DNA from: Ornithodoros turicata | Taxonomy: Eukaryota; Arthropoda; Arachnida; Ixodida; Argasidae | Direction of reading: 5' to 3' | DNA length: 64,000 nt | Assembly (NCBI RefSeq): GCF_037126465.1 | Contig: NW_026999483.1 | Coordinates: forward strand, 62,001 to 126,000 | Part shown: positions 1 to 12,200 of the stretch, piece after piece | Layout: every line of letters starts with the position of its first letter | Numbering within the stretch: the first letter of the stretch is position 1 | The notes under the pieces: model-generated | Told to the model about the DNA's origin: nothing | The model's input: the letters and a program-made list of their open reading frames with translations, nothing else | Databases searched by the model: none | Position numbers and translations under genes: made by a program

Positions 1-117
1 CCCTTCTTTAGAGATAAGTTTTTACTCGATTGTGGTGTATTGGAGCTAGGTGGCTGCCCTAAGGGCTGCAGCTCCAGTTCTTACGTGTTAAAATATAATA
101 ATTGAGAGTGATGGGTT

Positions 118-348
118 TTAGAAGCGGCCCTTTATACCGCTGTCTTTTAAGAAAGCGCGGAGCACTTTTAGTGCTTTGGATTGTTGGTGCCTTGTGGACC
201 ATCGTCCGGTGATCTTGCAAAAGGAGAAAGGCCTGTTGTCCAGTGCCGCTAGAGTCTGTTGGAATTTAAGTCTGGCTTGGCTATATTCTGGGCAGTGCAT
301 GATCATGTGGTGTGTATCCTTCTTTGAGAGCAGCGAAGTTGAATACAT
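118..348 (-). pseudogene. C-terminal end of a non-LTR retrotransposon (LINE) ORF2
   Basis: The minus-strand frame encodes 76 residues with the signature HHMIMHCPEYSQAR, the His/Cys box seen near the C-terminus of Jockey/I/R1-type LINE ORF2 proteins, followed by a hydrophobic tail ending KVLRAFLKDSGIKGRF and a stop. The tail resembles the end of the larger LINE at 38.2 kb (CPHY box, then LKALFTFLDTVGL). The bases to the left (1-117) would be the 3' UTR. The upstream RT and endonuclease are absent because the copy stops near 350, where a different repeat begins. This is a truncated dead copy. Confidence 0.6.
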
Positions 349-743
349 TTACGTATCCGCGAGAGCAAGCGTGTGCGAAGTGGCGCCGCTTTTGTGGACA
401 GGACACGAAGAAAAGAAACTGGAGCCGTCGAGTGCATTTGTGATTGAAGGTGTTCCTTGATTTGTGTCGTACTCGTGCGGTGGTGCTTGCTGGCTAGACA
501 GTAGCAACAGACATTCGGATGGGACGCGATCGCACCAATCCAGCAAGAAAGTACTTTACGTATGACATCATGACAAACAAGTCCGTCTGTATCATGCGCT
601 TCAAGAAAGGAGAAAGCCTATTTGAACAGACCTACAGGAACCAAGAGCTACCAATTTCACAGCTGCCTATTCAGATTAAATACCATGTAAGCGGAATAAA
701 CGGGTTTACAGTTTGCAACATTGATTTTTTTTTCTGGGAATGA
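349..743 (+). pseudogene. BED-finger-like fragment, copy A
   Basis: The frame from 519 encodes DRTNPARKYFTYD followed by NKSVCIMRFKK and a YRNQELP stretch. The N-terminal part resembles a BED zinc finger (aromatic residues, then a first Cys), but the second Cys and the His pair are not intact. A second copy of the same stretch lies inverted at 48,160-48,577. Upstream bases 349-518 match as well, but frameshifts and stops separate them. The module directly adjoins the ACCGG-rich repeat, as in copy B, so the two form one unit. BED fingers are typical of hAT transposases, and a decayed hAT N-terminus is the favoured reading; a captured host exon is the alternative. Confidence 0.4.
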
Positions 744-748
744 AAATG

Positions 749-882
749 CTCACCAGAAGCGGAACCGGTTAAAACCGGTATGAACTGTTATTTTTTTGCT
801 CCGGAGCAGAACCGGTACCGGACCGTTTATGTTAGAACCGGAACGAAAACCGGAACGAAAAACGTTTCGGTTCGGCACCCTG
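749..882. repeat. ACCGG-rich hAT-like terminus, copy A
   Basis: This block is made of repeated AACCGG/CCGGTT words and ends in CGGTTCGGCACCCTG. Read on the minus strand the end is CAGGGTGCCGAACCGAAAC, a hAT-like terminus. A second copy in the opposite orientation is at 43,509-43,661 and a diverged relative is at 50,060-50,215. Palindromic subterminal repeats like this are typical of hAT ends and MITEs. Confidence 0.55.
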
Positions 883-1850
883 TTTCATTCTGATGCTTTG
901 TTGGAAATAACTAACTCCCAGAAGTGAATTATTTCTTCAGCAGGACGTCAAAAGTTTGCTGACGAATAGCTCAGGTAAGGCTAAGGCCAGACAACCTTGC
1001 CCAAACAAAGGGAGCAACTACACGAGGCCCGCCATCCCGTGGTACCGGCAGCTGGGCTCCGACACGTACGCACACAGACTAGGGCTGCGTTTTAACGCGC
1101 TAATCCCCAGTGTACGCCTTTTGAAGCAAAATTTTTTTACGTAAGATGAAAGGTCTAACATCGAGCCGTGTCCTGGCAAAATAGAAATGAAATAAGAAGG
1201 GCCTTTTCGAGAAACGGACTCTCAAGATCCTTGTTTTTTTTTCTCGAAATATACCTTAACATTTGCCTGTTTCAGTAGGTACGTGTAGGGGATATACGCA
1301 CAATATATATACCAGATGAAAGAGCATTAAAAGCTGAGTGAAGTGATACCGAATAGGGTAGTGAGGAATATCTAGAGTCAGAGAAATCACGCGTTGAAGT
1401 TGGAACAAAACCGCACGAGAGAGCATGTTCGCCATTTTTTATATCACAAAGAGCGTTGCTCCTGCGCGCCAAAATTTGTGCTCAGACTGCTGGCCTATAG
1501 GCATAGTAAAGCATAAAAAAATTTCACTGCAGTATCTTTTAAGGCTCGGGAGATATACGCGTCCAAACACGGCAAAACTGAAACACTCTAATTTATGGCC
1601 GGATGTTCTGGATTTTTTTTGCGCGAAAACAATTGCGTAGAAATTATTCATTTTATCGCTGTTGGTCATGATGTACGATGAGCTTCTAAATATAAAAAAA
1701 TAATGAAAATCCAAGAGGTCGATCGGACCTCCCTGCCTGAACTGCCGTGAAACCGGCCAGAGTTGAGTTACAAGTTAGCAAAAACAGCAACTCAGTTACA
1801 GTAACGAGTTACCTCAAACTCTGCATAACACTAGCTTTATTATATTTGGG
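883..1850. other. No gene recognised
   Basis: Short open frames here are unsupported. The only pattern is a small stretch of GTTAC/GTAAC words at 1,765-1,815 that looks like one end of an old hAT MITE. Confidence 0.4.
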
Positions 1851-1854
1851 ATTT

Positions 1855-2005
1855 CAGTGATGTATCGAAGTATCGACGTTACAGTATCGAATATCTGTAT
1901 CGAAAATCAATTTTGATTCTGTATCTTGCATCGGTATCGGAAATACAATTTTTGAGGGTATCGAGTATCGGTATCGGAGATATTTTTTTTGAAGTATCGT
2001 GCCCA
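1855..2005. repeat. TATCG-rich repeat, probable hAT MITE remnant
   Basis: About ten TATCG or CGATA words are packed into 150 bp, running from AGTGATGTATCGAAGTATCG to GAAGTATCGTGCCCAGCCC. The right edge, read on the minus strand, is GGGCTGGGCACGATAC, which looks like a hAT end. The left edge is only weakly complementary and no target duplication was found. Confidence 0.4.
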
Positions 2006-2329
2006 GCCCAGATTTACGTGTATTTACAACCGGATTATTCCAAGTGTAATGAGAGCCAACTGCGCATGTTACAAAGCACACGCCCGATGGCTGGTCGCCA
2101 CCCAGAACATTCCTGAAAGCTGCATTTCCTTTCTTTTCTTTATTTTTTCCAAACACAATCACTCTTGCAACCTCTTTTCCTTCCGTGCAGCAAGGAGTAG
2201 GAAAGCAGGACGCATAAGGATAGTTTGTTGACCCAAAAAGGCCACGGTCATTTGACCTTAACATGTGGGTGGTTCCCTATGGATCGTTTTGTTTTGCGTG
2301 GCTCGCATGGTTCGTGACTGAGGTTCCAA

Positions 2330-2690
2330 GTATCCTGAGGTGGAATCCACACTACATGAGTGGTTCGAGAATGCCAGAGCTCCGAACCTCCCTGTGCATG
2401 GACCCGCGCTCAACGCAAAGGCTGAGACACTAGCTTTGCAATTGGGCATGTCAAACTTCAAATGCAGCAATGGCTGGCTTGGGCGCTACAAAATGCGGCA
2501 TGTTGTATGAAGCACACGTGTCGAAGACGAAAGTAGTGACTTGACCCAGGATACCGTGGATACGTGGTGACGAAATCGGCTTGTGGGACTTCTCAATGTG
2601 TACAGGGACACCTACAATCTTGACGAAGCTCAACTGTTTTATAAACTCCTTCCCAAGCGGATGTGTACAACTGCAGACGGCTCTGCGTAA
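2330..2690 (+). pseudogene. Tigger/pogo (CENP-B-like) transposase fragment
   Basis: The plus strand reads through a helix-turn-helix typical of the CENP-B/Tc5 DNA-binding domain: KAETLALQLGMSNFKCSNGW, then LGRYKMRH. After a shift it reads LLNVYRDTYNLDEAQLFYK and LLPKRMCTTADGSA, the start of the DDE domain of Tigger transposases. Internal stops, a frameshift and a T-tract at 2,700 show it is dead. The catalytic core and both TIRs are missing. It lies in or beyond an LMAN1 intron. Confidence 0.65.
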
Positions 2691-3168
2691 GGCACTTCGT
2701 TTTTTTTTTTTTTTTGTCCCGTCAACTTCGATATGATGAGTGTTTACTGTACTTCAGGATTTTCACTCAAATCGAATGCAGAACATGCCAGGGAAGTGAG
2801 AAATGCAATTTGATATGTGTGGACTGACCGAGACAAAGCAAATAGAAGCAGCTTTGTGCAAGGCTGTCCAGATTTGGAAGCCTAGATGATTTTGTCTGCA
2901 AAAACTGTCATTACTTTCCAGATGATTTATTTCTATTCTTTGATATAGTGTACATGCTACTTAACAACCAGACCCCAAAGTAAATGTGCTTCAGACATAT
3001 CCTTAAGTGCCATCCTTAAGTCAAACAAACACACACACAAAAAAAAAACATTTGCACTTGCAATTCTATCTTTACCTCAACAAGGTGAGATGTTGGGTGT
3101 GTTGGAACACACTAGTTTGTTCTCTTTTGTGCCCGTGTTTTTCCGCGCTACTCTGCAAGTATCTTTAC

Positions 3169-3230
3169 CTGTTGTGGTCATACTCCTTTGTACCATCATT
3201 AACCATGGCCATCACGTAAGGGTTGTTGTT
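3169..3230 (-). CDS. LMAN1: LMAN1 exon 5
   Basis: A 62-nt exon encoding NNNPYVMAMVNDGTKEYDHN. The acceptor CTTTCAG and donor GTAAAG are clear. It is only 64 bp from exon 4, so the intron is unusually short for this gene. It ends in phase 2; the next exon was not found between 1 and 3,168. Confidence 0.88.
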
Positions 3231-6200
3231 CTGAAAGAGAGCGCGGGAAGACAGATGAGATGAGAGAAAGTGGAACAGTGGAGAGACCAGGTACCTTGTT
3301 ATCATTGTCAAAGGAGTCCATGAATACGCCCAAGCCGACCCACTTGTCGCTGCTGCCGAACACAGGGCCTGGAGGCATTCGTCGATCCGTGAACCAAAAT
3401 GCCTGACAATATAACAATCACTTTAGTAACAACTACAACTGTCCGCCAGAAAAAAATACATCCATGTACGACATAGGAACTACTGCAAAAAACAACGTAA
3501 CAACAAAAAAAAGAAGCTCAGTGCCAAAAAGTAAGCTACAACAAAGAGTGGCAGACACTTAGAATACTTTAAGCAGAGGAAGAGCTCACACAGATAGAGC
3601 AGGTGATTTAATATCATATGATTGCACATTTCTCTTCCTGCCAACATAAAACGATGACGACCAGTGTGCCAGGAAAACCCACATTCCCCAGCATGATGAG
3701 ATGTGCAAAGAGGCTTGATGCTTTGAAAAGGTTGAACTTTGGCTGTCAAAAAGTTCCTCTCCATGAAGAAGGAAACTCCAAGGAAAACCCACAAATGCAT
3801 TATGCAAACATTAAATAATGACTGCCCATTATATTCAACCATGACAAAGTAGTGTGCCAACTTTCAGCGTAGGGATATTTTGGCCCCAAAGACACCGGAA
3901 GATTGGGAAGACCTCAATATCTGTCCCTTCATGTTACCTAGTCTCGGGGTTTTACATTATGTACCAAAGGTGGTCACAGCAATGAGTGAGCAGTGGGAAG
4001 CAGCCTGTTCTAGTGAACAGAGCTCTCGGTAGAATGAGAGATACTACACACAACGCTGCAGAAATGGACATGAATATACTCAACGAGACAAATTTTTATT
4101 TTCACACTGATGACTGGGCATTTCTTCACCGCAGGAAGTACCCAGTCGCCCACGGTAATTTGGTGAAAATATAATGATAAGCCACATAGTGAAGAATGAA
4201 GTCCTACACTATCCAGATAGTACCCAGAGAACTCAGAAGTACCCAGTGTACACCGTTGTAATGTTCCCTCTCTTCAATGTAGTTCAATGAAGTGCAGGCT
4301 GCGCAGTACAGGTTTCCTACCAGGGGCTTCACTTAGTGGACCTAAAAGGGAAGGCTGGTCCTAGCCAGGCGCAATGAAAGAACGTTATTGTCGACAGCAT
4401 CCCCATGGGTACAAACCTCGCCTCACAGCTTAGTCATTTAACAGGGTATACAGCTGGTATGGTATATTTGTCAAGTGGATTGACCAAAAAGCGTGCCACA
4501 AATACTACCTGTGAATACTGTGCAGAACACTGAGCACGGGGCTCAAGTAAGACTTTTACATGCACATGCGATGGCGGCATGAATGGCTCTTAAAGGGGCA
4601 CTAAAATGCAAAAATAACTTGCTCTCAAATGAAAGTCCATGTTTCAATTCGCACAGTTCGAACAACGCTACCGTTTCGAAGGAAAACACAATGAAAACAG
4701 AGCTGTCTTTGGCGGCATCCAATGAGACACCAGGAGAAGCGAGCGCATACCTATTGTGCGTATGTGGATTGGAACGGGTCCGATCGTTGTGTTCCGTTTA
4801 TGTGCGTCATGATGCACAGCACTGCTGCACTTTTCAATAGCGATTCACTGAATTGTAGCCCACAACAGTTTTTGCGAATGTTCCACTGACAACATTTATC
4901 TTGACGTCCTTTGGACAGCGACACGAGTCTGCTTCGCAACGCGCACTATGTTTCTTATCGTGATTGCTCCATGGCGTGGCACGCGCATTTTGGACTAAAA
5001 ACACCGGTTCACGAGCTCAAACGTCATTCACTGCTTAGCACCAAAGTACAAAAGAGTGGTATAATTTTGGTTGTACCTTCGTAACTGAATCAAAATTTTG
5101 AATTATGATAACAAGTACAAAATTAACGTAGCGTGTAACGTAATTTGAAGTGAAGTTGTTTTTGCATTTCAGTGCCCCTTTAAAGTACAGACCTAAAACT
5201 TGAACATGGTAGCGGTTATCTTCATAAAACCCATCTCTTAAGCAGAACCCGCCCCAGAAGCAATCCATGACTTGAAAACCAGAGACGAGGTAGGGACGAT
5301 AACAGACAAACACAAACACGGATCATCACCACCAGCTCGCTTGCTACCTAACTTTCCTTTCATTATCCAGAAGCAATGTCACAGCATGGAGTATTATTAC
5401 TGACATGTAACCCACACAAGCATTTTTATGAGACACAGAGCATAGTTCATGTTCATTGAAACATTTATGGCTAATATCTCCTAAATTTATCAGCTTCTTT
5501 AAGCTAGGGTCAAAAATTCTGCCAGAATCTCTAGCGCATTATACGGGGCATTTTTTAATACAGTCGACCCCGTTTATCCAGACTTCATTTATCCGGATCC
5601 CGCGGTATCCGGACAAAAGGCCCGGGAACGGATTTTCCACCATGTATTTTGTTCTCGTTTATCCGGACTTCAGCTTCCGGACTCGGACAAGAATTCCAGG
5701 GAACGAAAGTCGAAAATTCTTGTAATCCAGCTTCAGTTATCCGGACTACCGTGAGTAAGAGGAGATGCTGACCCCGCTTCGTCACCCTTTTCGCTGTTTT
5801 GGGGTTATTCCCGTCACACGTCAGGGACCTACATTCCTCCGTAGGGGAGACAACCGTGCACGATGACCCCTTTTTCTATTTGTGTGCGTTGGGTCACGTT
5901 GACAAGTCAAGCCATTTGGAAATATCTCAAGCAACTGTCCGGTTCTAGAGGGGAAAACTCCAACCCGAGGGCCTGCTGCTTACGGCCCGTTGAGCTGCAA
6001 TCCCTGATGCAGAGACTCACTGCGACTGCCGTAGATGATGCTGCGGTTTCTGACTACGTTGACGTTGATAAGGATGATGACGCGTGTGCAGCTATGACTT
6101 ATGACGATGTGATTGCTGCTATTGCCTCCGATCATGTGCACCAAACGGTGCTGATGACGCCAGTGAGAAACAAGGCTCGGACACTGACAGTTTGCGACCG

Positions 6201-9200
6201 CACTGACATTCTTCGAGCAGCGCAACAGCGTGGCTCAACTCTATGCAATTAGCAAAAGTTTGCAGAAATCGAGTGCCTACACTACTATGTAACAGCTGTC
6301 ATTGACGAGATTTCTGTGTTTTAATTAAACCTTGCTCTGTAGGACGTTTCAATTTGGTCGTTTCATTTATCCGGATGCCCCGGTATCCGGAAGATTTCGC
6401 CGGGAACGGCACCGTCCGGATAAACGAGGGTCGACTGTATATTCTTTACAGATTTGTTTAATAAAAAAATGCAATGAGTGCAGCAGAGATGATGTTTTTG
6501 CAGTTGAGTTACATGGCCAGGTGGACAACTTCTCTAAGAGAGCCGCCTGCAGGTTTCAATGTGACACTCCACATTGATCACTATGTTCATGTGTGAGAAA
6601 TGAATCAAGCTCAGCTGTACATACTGCAAGCACCAGTTAAATTTTCTGCTGCAAAGTACTGCCATATTAGACGGAGGATGCAGTATAATGTGTGAAGATG
6701 CTGCATTTTAGCGTCTGCAATGAGAGAAAGGTTGCCTACCAGACCATCAGCACCCAGGCGCCCTCGTCCGGTCACCCTGAAGATGATTTCTATCTCCCAC
6801 CAGTCAAATGCTGTCTTTGACTTGGTCCACATGGAACCTGTAATGTAAGAGAACAATCTCTTACTATCTACTTGTAGGGATTATAATATTGTTGCTTTAA
6901 AAACAAATCAAGCTAAGACACAACCCCACCGGCAACCTCATGCATCTTTTCGCTCTTTCACCCAGAACAGCATCCCAGAGGTATGCTTTGTGTGGCTCCT
7001 CAGATCAGGGGAAAAAAAGCCACAGAAATTACACTTTGTAGGAAGCACCTCTGGTTGGGTGTTACCCTAAATTTTCTACAACTTTCCACTTTGGCCCATA
7101 AAATAATCCCTTCGAAGTTATCTAATTGGCCCTGTCAGTAACTGATTAGGCACGATGAAAAATTGCTGGCAACAACAATACGTAAGTCATACATCAGTAG
7201 TAGTATACAATTAGTTCTGACATCTAAGATCGAGGATGTACAACGAAGATTTATCCAAATCTATTATGATAGATATTAGGGAAAGCATTTCTATTATGAC
7301 TACTTGAGAATTTCAAACCGCTGTGATATGGAGTCGTTAGATTGTGGATGTGTAACATGTGATTTGGTCTTCTTTTACGAGTATGTGCATGGCATTTTTG
7401 ACTCTGAATGTTTGACCTGAGCAATTTGTTTCAATGGTCCCACTAGACAGCCAAGACATCGTCAAGTGTTCCAAGTGACTTGAGTGAATTTACTAAACTC
7501 AATAATACAGTTGCAATGCTTATTTAATAGTTTAAGTACATGATGTTTGTAATATTGACCTGTTTATTTGAAATGCTTAAAGAATGAAACAAATATTGAA
7601 AAGGCTATTAACCAGTACTTGATAACCTAGTTTGCTACTCAGTATGTCTGTTTTAATGATTGTCCCTACACCATTGTTTAGGCTCTTATGTCATTTATGG
7701 GTAAGTTAATAAAATAAAATTAAATGAGTTATACAAACACTCATCTGATATCATTTGCATAGCACACTATTTTTAAGCACAGTTTTTGAATCTTAGTACA
7801 TGCTAGATGGGCCACCCTGTATGCAGCATTTGATAATAGTAAGATATGATGATTTGATGTATGACCACAGAGTTGTTCTGATGATTTCTACTTTAATGCT
7901 CTAATGAGGGGCACTCTTGGGCTGTCTTGGGAGCATTATATTGGGAAGGTTGTCATTTCTAGAATGTTGAAGCTACATTAAACTCTGACTGTCTTCACAG
8001 TCACTTGAAGTTCTGAGTTATATTTCGCTTGTGTACTTTGAAATGAATGCCGTTTGACCACAAAAAGAAATTTTTAGAATAAAAATTTGGAAGAGCTTCC
8101 GAAAGAATGGATATGAAGAGAACAAAAAGAAAATATACATTCCAAGAGCATCATTTTTTTGTGTTTTATTCTTTCTTCAAGATTTATCCATTATTTCCCG
8201 AAGACACACGGCTGGGGGGTAGAATGAGAAAAAGAAAACATGGTTCCACTCAGATGACTAGTTTCACTGATGCTAGTCCTGTAGAGTACTCTCCAATTTT
8301 ATACACATAGACACATAATGTTATTGTTTGATGCATACTGCTTATCTCCTTCTGTTCTCTGATTAAAAATTAAGCATAACAATTTAAGCCGGAGCTTACC
8401 TCGACGCGACTCCCATTTCAATACTTGCTTCATCTCAATGCAACTGTCTCCAGTCCTGTACAGACCCAAAATGAACCTAGCCCCCCCCCCCCCCCCCCCC
8501 CCCCCCAGCCCTATTCTAGATTCGCTCTAACTTCAATTAAGTTATCTTGTTCACTCAGAATAAAAGTTAAGATTGTGTGCATCTGTGTAGCAGGTGAAAA
8601 GGGCAATATACTGCCGGATGTTTTAGGCAATGAAAAGATAAGTTTTATTTCCACAATGTGTGCGTTGCGGCACATTGCACTTGCATGTGCAGCCAATTTT
8701 GAAACTGAATTTCTACAAAGAACCGTGCTTTTCAGCAAATTATTCCATCGCTAGAACAATGCCCTGTATAAGCCACTTTGTGTACCATTTAGGAATGGAG
8801 TTGCCTCAGGACAGAAGCTGCCGATATTTCGAACAGAGAACAGACCCAGAAGAAGAACAGTCTCTGTTCGAAATATCGGCGGCTTCTGTCCTGAGGCAAC
8901 TCCCTTCCTACATCTCTACCGGTTCGCTGGATTTCTACCCATCTACGTTGTGTACCATTTGTTGCTCATGTATCATGTAGAGATGTTGCTTCATGCTTTG
9001 CCTTACCTGCGACCATGTTACCATTAGATCATACCAGACTACCAAGCTATACGGTCCACTAGAGGATAGCACATTACCAAGGCTGTGGGAACGTTCAGAG
9101 TTTTAGAATTTCGAAACCAATAATTGTGCATTTCATTTCAAATGGGAGCAACACTCTTCCAAACAGAATACTACATTTCAATAAGCTGCTGCACACACAA

Positions 9201-12200
9201 GCCCAAAAATGCCAGAAGAGAGGATAAAAAACAAAGGGAGTACTTCTTTGTGCAAATGGCTGTATGCATATGTGGTGTACACCTGCATTATGTCTGTTGT
9301 TCAGTTATACAAGTATTCACATCAGTTACATCACAACTCATTCGCTTTCTTATCTGCTTCCAGTATAAACTATTCCCTTCGTATTTGCACCAGTTCAGGC
9401 ATTATGCGAGAGATATAGGTATACGTACATAATGCAATTCCTCCAGACATAATTGCTATACAAACAGCAGACAACAAGATCCAATTGTACAGCTGAAACT
9501 ACATGTTTAGTTGAGAACGATGGATGCCCAATGCAGCAGCCGTCTACCCGGAGTAGCTGCCATGATGCCCCATGGGTCACATCCACTATGTGCCTCTTCA
9601 ATACAGTGTTGTTAACAATGGGTTAAAGACTCACCTTTCTGGCTTCGTAAAGAAGGTGTGATCCTAACCATATCATCACTTGCGAGGGCATCTGGAAACA
9701 TCAATTGCAACAACATTGTTAACTGCCTCATTACTAATGAATGTGTCAGAGGTGAACTCTGGAAAGGAAAACTGAGTGCTGCGATATTATAATTTAAACA
9801 TATTTTATATATGCATAGCATACACTCCCAGTGAAATGCTGCGAGGCAAATTCAGATGATACAAAAGAAAAGAGTGTTACTTAGGGATGCTTAAAGTTTG
9901 TGTGTTTTCCAAAATTGTATAGGTTTGAAGCTTTTCATAGAAAAAATGAATCCCTGCCATCCATCTGCTATTGACAGAAATACCCACCAAATTAACTGTT
10001 TCGACATTATTATTGTGACTACCTCCAAATTATATTGTGTCGTAGCACCGGAGGATCTCTTTTTCACATGGAGTCCGTTACAACTCACGAATAAGAGTCT
10101 AAAATGCCTGTCTAATATCAGTCTCAAATAAGATTGTCAAGTGTCTAGGGACCAAACTATATTTTTTGTAGTACGTATTTCCCCATTAGAGACACTGCCT
10201 CATGATTACATTTGCGCAAGTTTTCAAATAGCTGGGGTGAAAGGGAAGGGGCACAACATCCCCCCTCCCTAGTGCCAACACTAAATATATATGCAGCCTT
10301 TGCTAAGCATATAATTTGTAAAGTGAAATACGCAAGGCTGACGATATCCCATGAGACATCTGTCTTGTATCGTGAGGCGCGAAATAGGAACATAGTAGCT
10401 TGTGGCTTTACGTTGCGCGACAACTATCATAGTGAGCAATGCCGCAGTGGCGGGCTGTGGATTAATTCTGCACACATGACAGTTCTTAAACCGGAATCCC
10501 AGCGCGACGTATTGAAACGTCCCTCATCGACGACGCAGATATCTAATCAACTCGTATCCTGCCACAAAGTTGGCCAGATTCAAACCTGCATCCTTGCTGC
10601 CAACTGATTCACTGATAAACAGAAACATTGACAGAGAAGAATACGAGAACAGCACTAGTAACTAGAGGTTTATTAATGGACCCAGAGCGGTACGAATAGT
10701 GTGGCTCTGAAGCATGTCAACCTGCCAAGTACAACAAAACCCAGCCTTCAACCAGCATCTGAAAACATAACAGACACTTTTGATATAGCCACTTCCTCGA
10801 GTATCTCTTGTGTGACTAGCACTCGGTGCCTAAACAGAATCATTTCCCCAAATATATGCCTGACAGTGGGCTGACAGTGGGGCCTTTTCGAGCTCCCATA
10901 AAATCTGCTTTCTTGTGCATGGCAGAAAAAATATAACAGATCCTAAAAGGTAAGTTGAACACAACGTGCACATCAAACCGTCTATCTACCTAACATCCAA
11001 CTGGCCTAGTTGGTGCACTAGCTACCTTTTTTTGGAACTTTTTGGGCCATATAAGGAGTGACAACTATCTCTTTTACTTTGTATTCGATTTGGACTTAGG
11101 CACTTCCTGTTAGCCCATATTATGACAGTCTTCCTTAAATACAGAATCCTGAAGCCATTTAATGTACTGTCCAAGGCCTACACTTACGGAACAAAGACAG
11201 GACTAAGAAGAAGAGATTTCAGATGTTTACTGTGTTAGAATGAGTCCATAAGCTATGTGCACCTTAAAGAGTAAGACTACTCACAAAGGTGCACAGTGCA
11301 GGCATCAAGTGTTCCATACTGAGACATCCTAGCTCTCAGATACAGATTTTACTGGGCCTGGAAGCAGACCTTGGGGAAATTTGCAGTAAAAATAATAACA
11401 GTCTTCATTGTTCTTTCACCTACGCATAAATTATGCAAATGCTTAAGCATTGTAGGCTCATTTGTAGCTAGACGTCCATTGCATGATTCATGAATTCAGA
11501 GCTTTCTGAGTGAACCAAAGATTATTAAAGAAGCATGTTGTAAACATGTAAATATCTGCATGATTGTCCTTAAGAAAATGACAATAGTTTGATTTTAGGG
11601 TCTGATTTTTACAGGTTATACCCCCTGATGCAGTATAGGATAGTAATTTTTCCCTCAATTCCAATACCATAGCAGGTTTTACCATGTATCACGTGCACTA
11701 TTTCCACAAATTAATTAATCATTTACGCTTTATGTCACGAGACAACTGCGATGACGCAGTGGTCGGGTTTGTGGATTAATTTCGCTCACTTAAGGGCGTA
11801 CCAAAATATGCACCAAATCTCGACATATGGCACATCACATTTAACGTCCCTAGTGGGAAATGGCACGTCTGTGCAACTTGTACCCTTCCACCTACTCCCC
11901 ACCATCCTCAGCAGAGTTTGAACCTGTCATCTTGAGGTCAGCAGGCAGACACACTACCCACTGAGCCACCAAGAATGGCATATACAAATGCGGACAATAC
12001 TGTAATTTTCGCTGTATTTGCTCCGAGATCGAACAGTCGCGCTGTGGAGAATGAAGAACAATCGTGGTGTGGAGGCGTTTTCTGCTTTTCCACGTTTATT
12101 CCGCATTCAGTGCAGTAGGTGAAGCATTGGAGAACTGCACAGCATCGTACCATCGCAGCACAAGTGATATTTCAGCGAATATACGCAAGAATTACGGAAA

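Noticed and set aside
8425..8754. Frame encoding a proline run at the poly-C tract
   Set aside because: The prolines come from low-complexity poly-C; no splice context or conservation.
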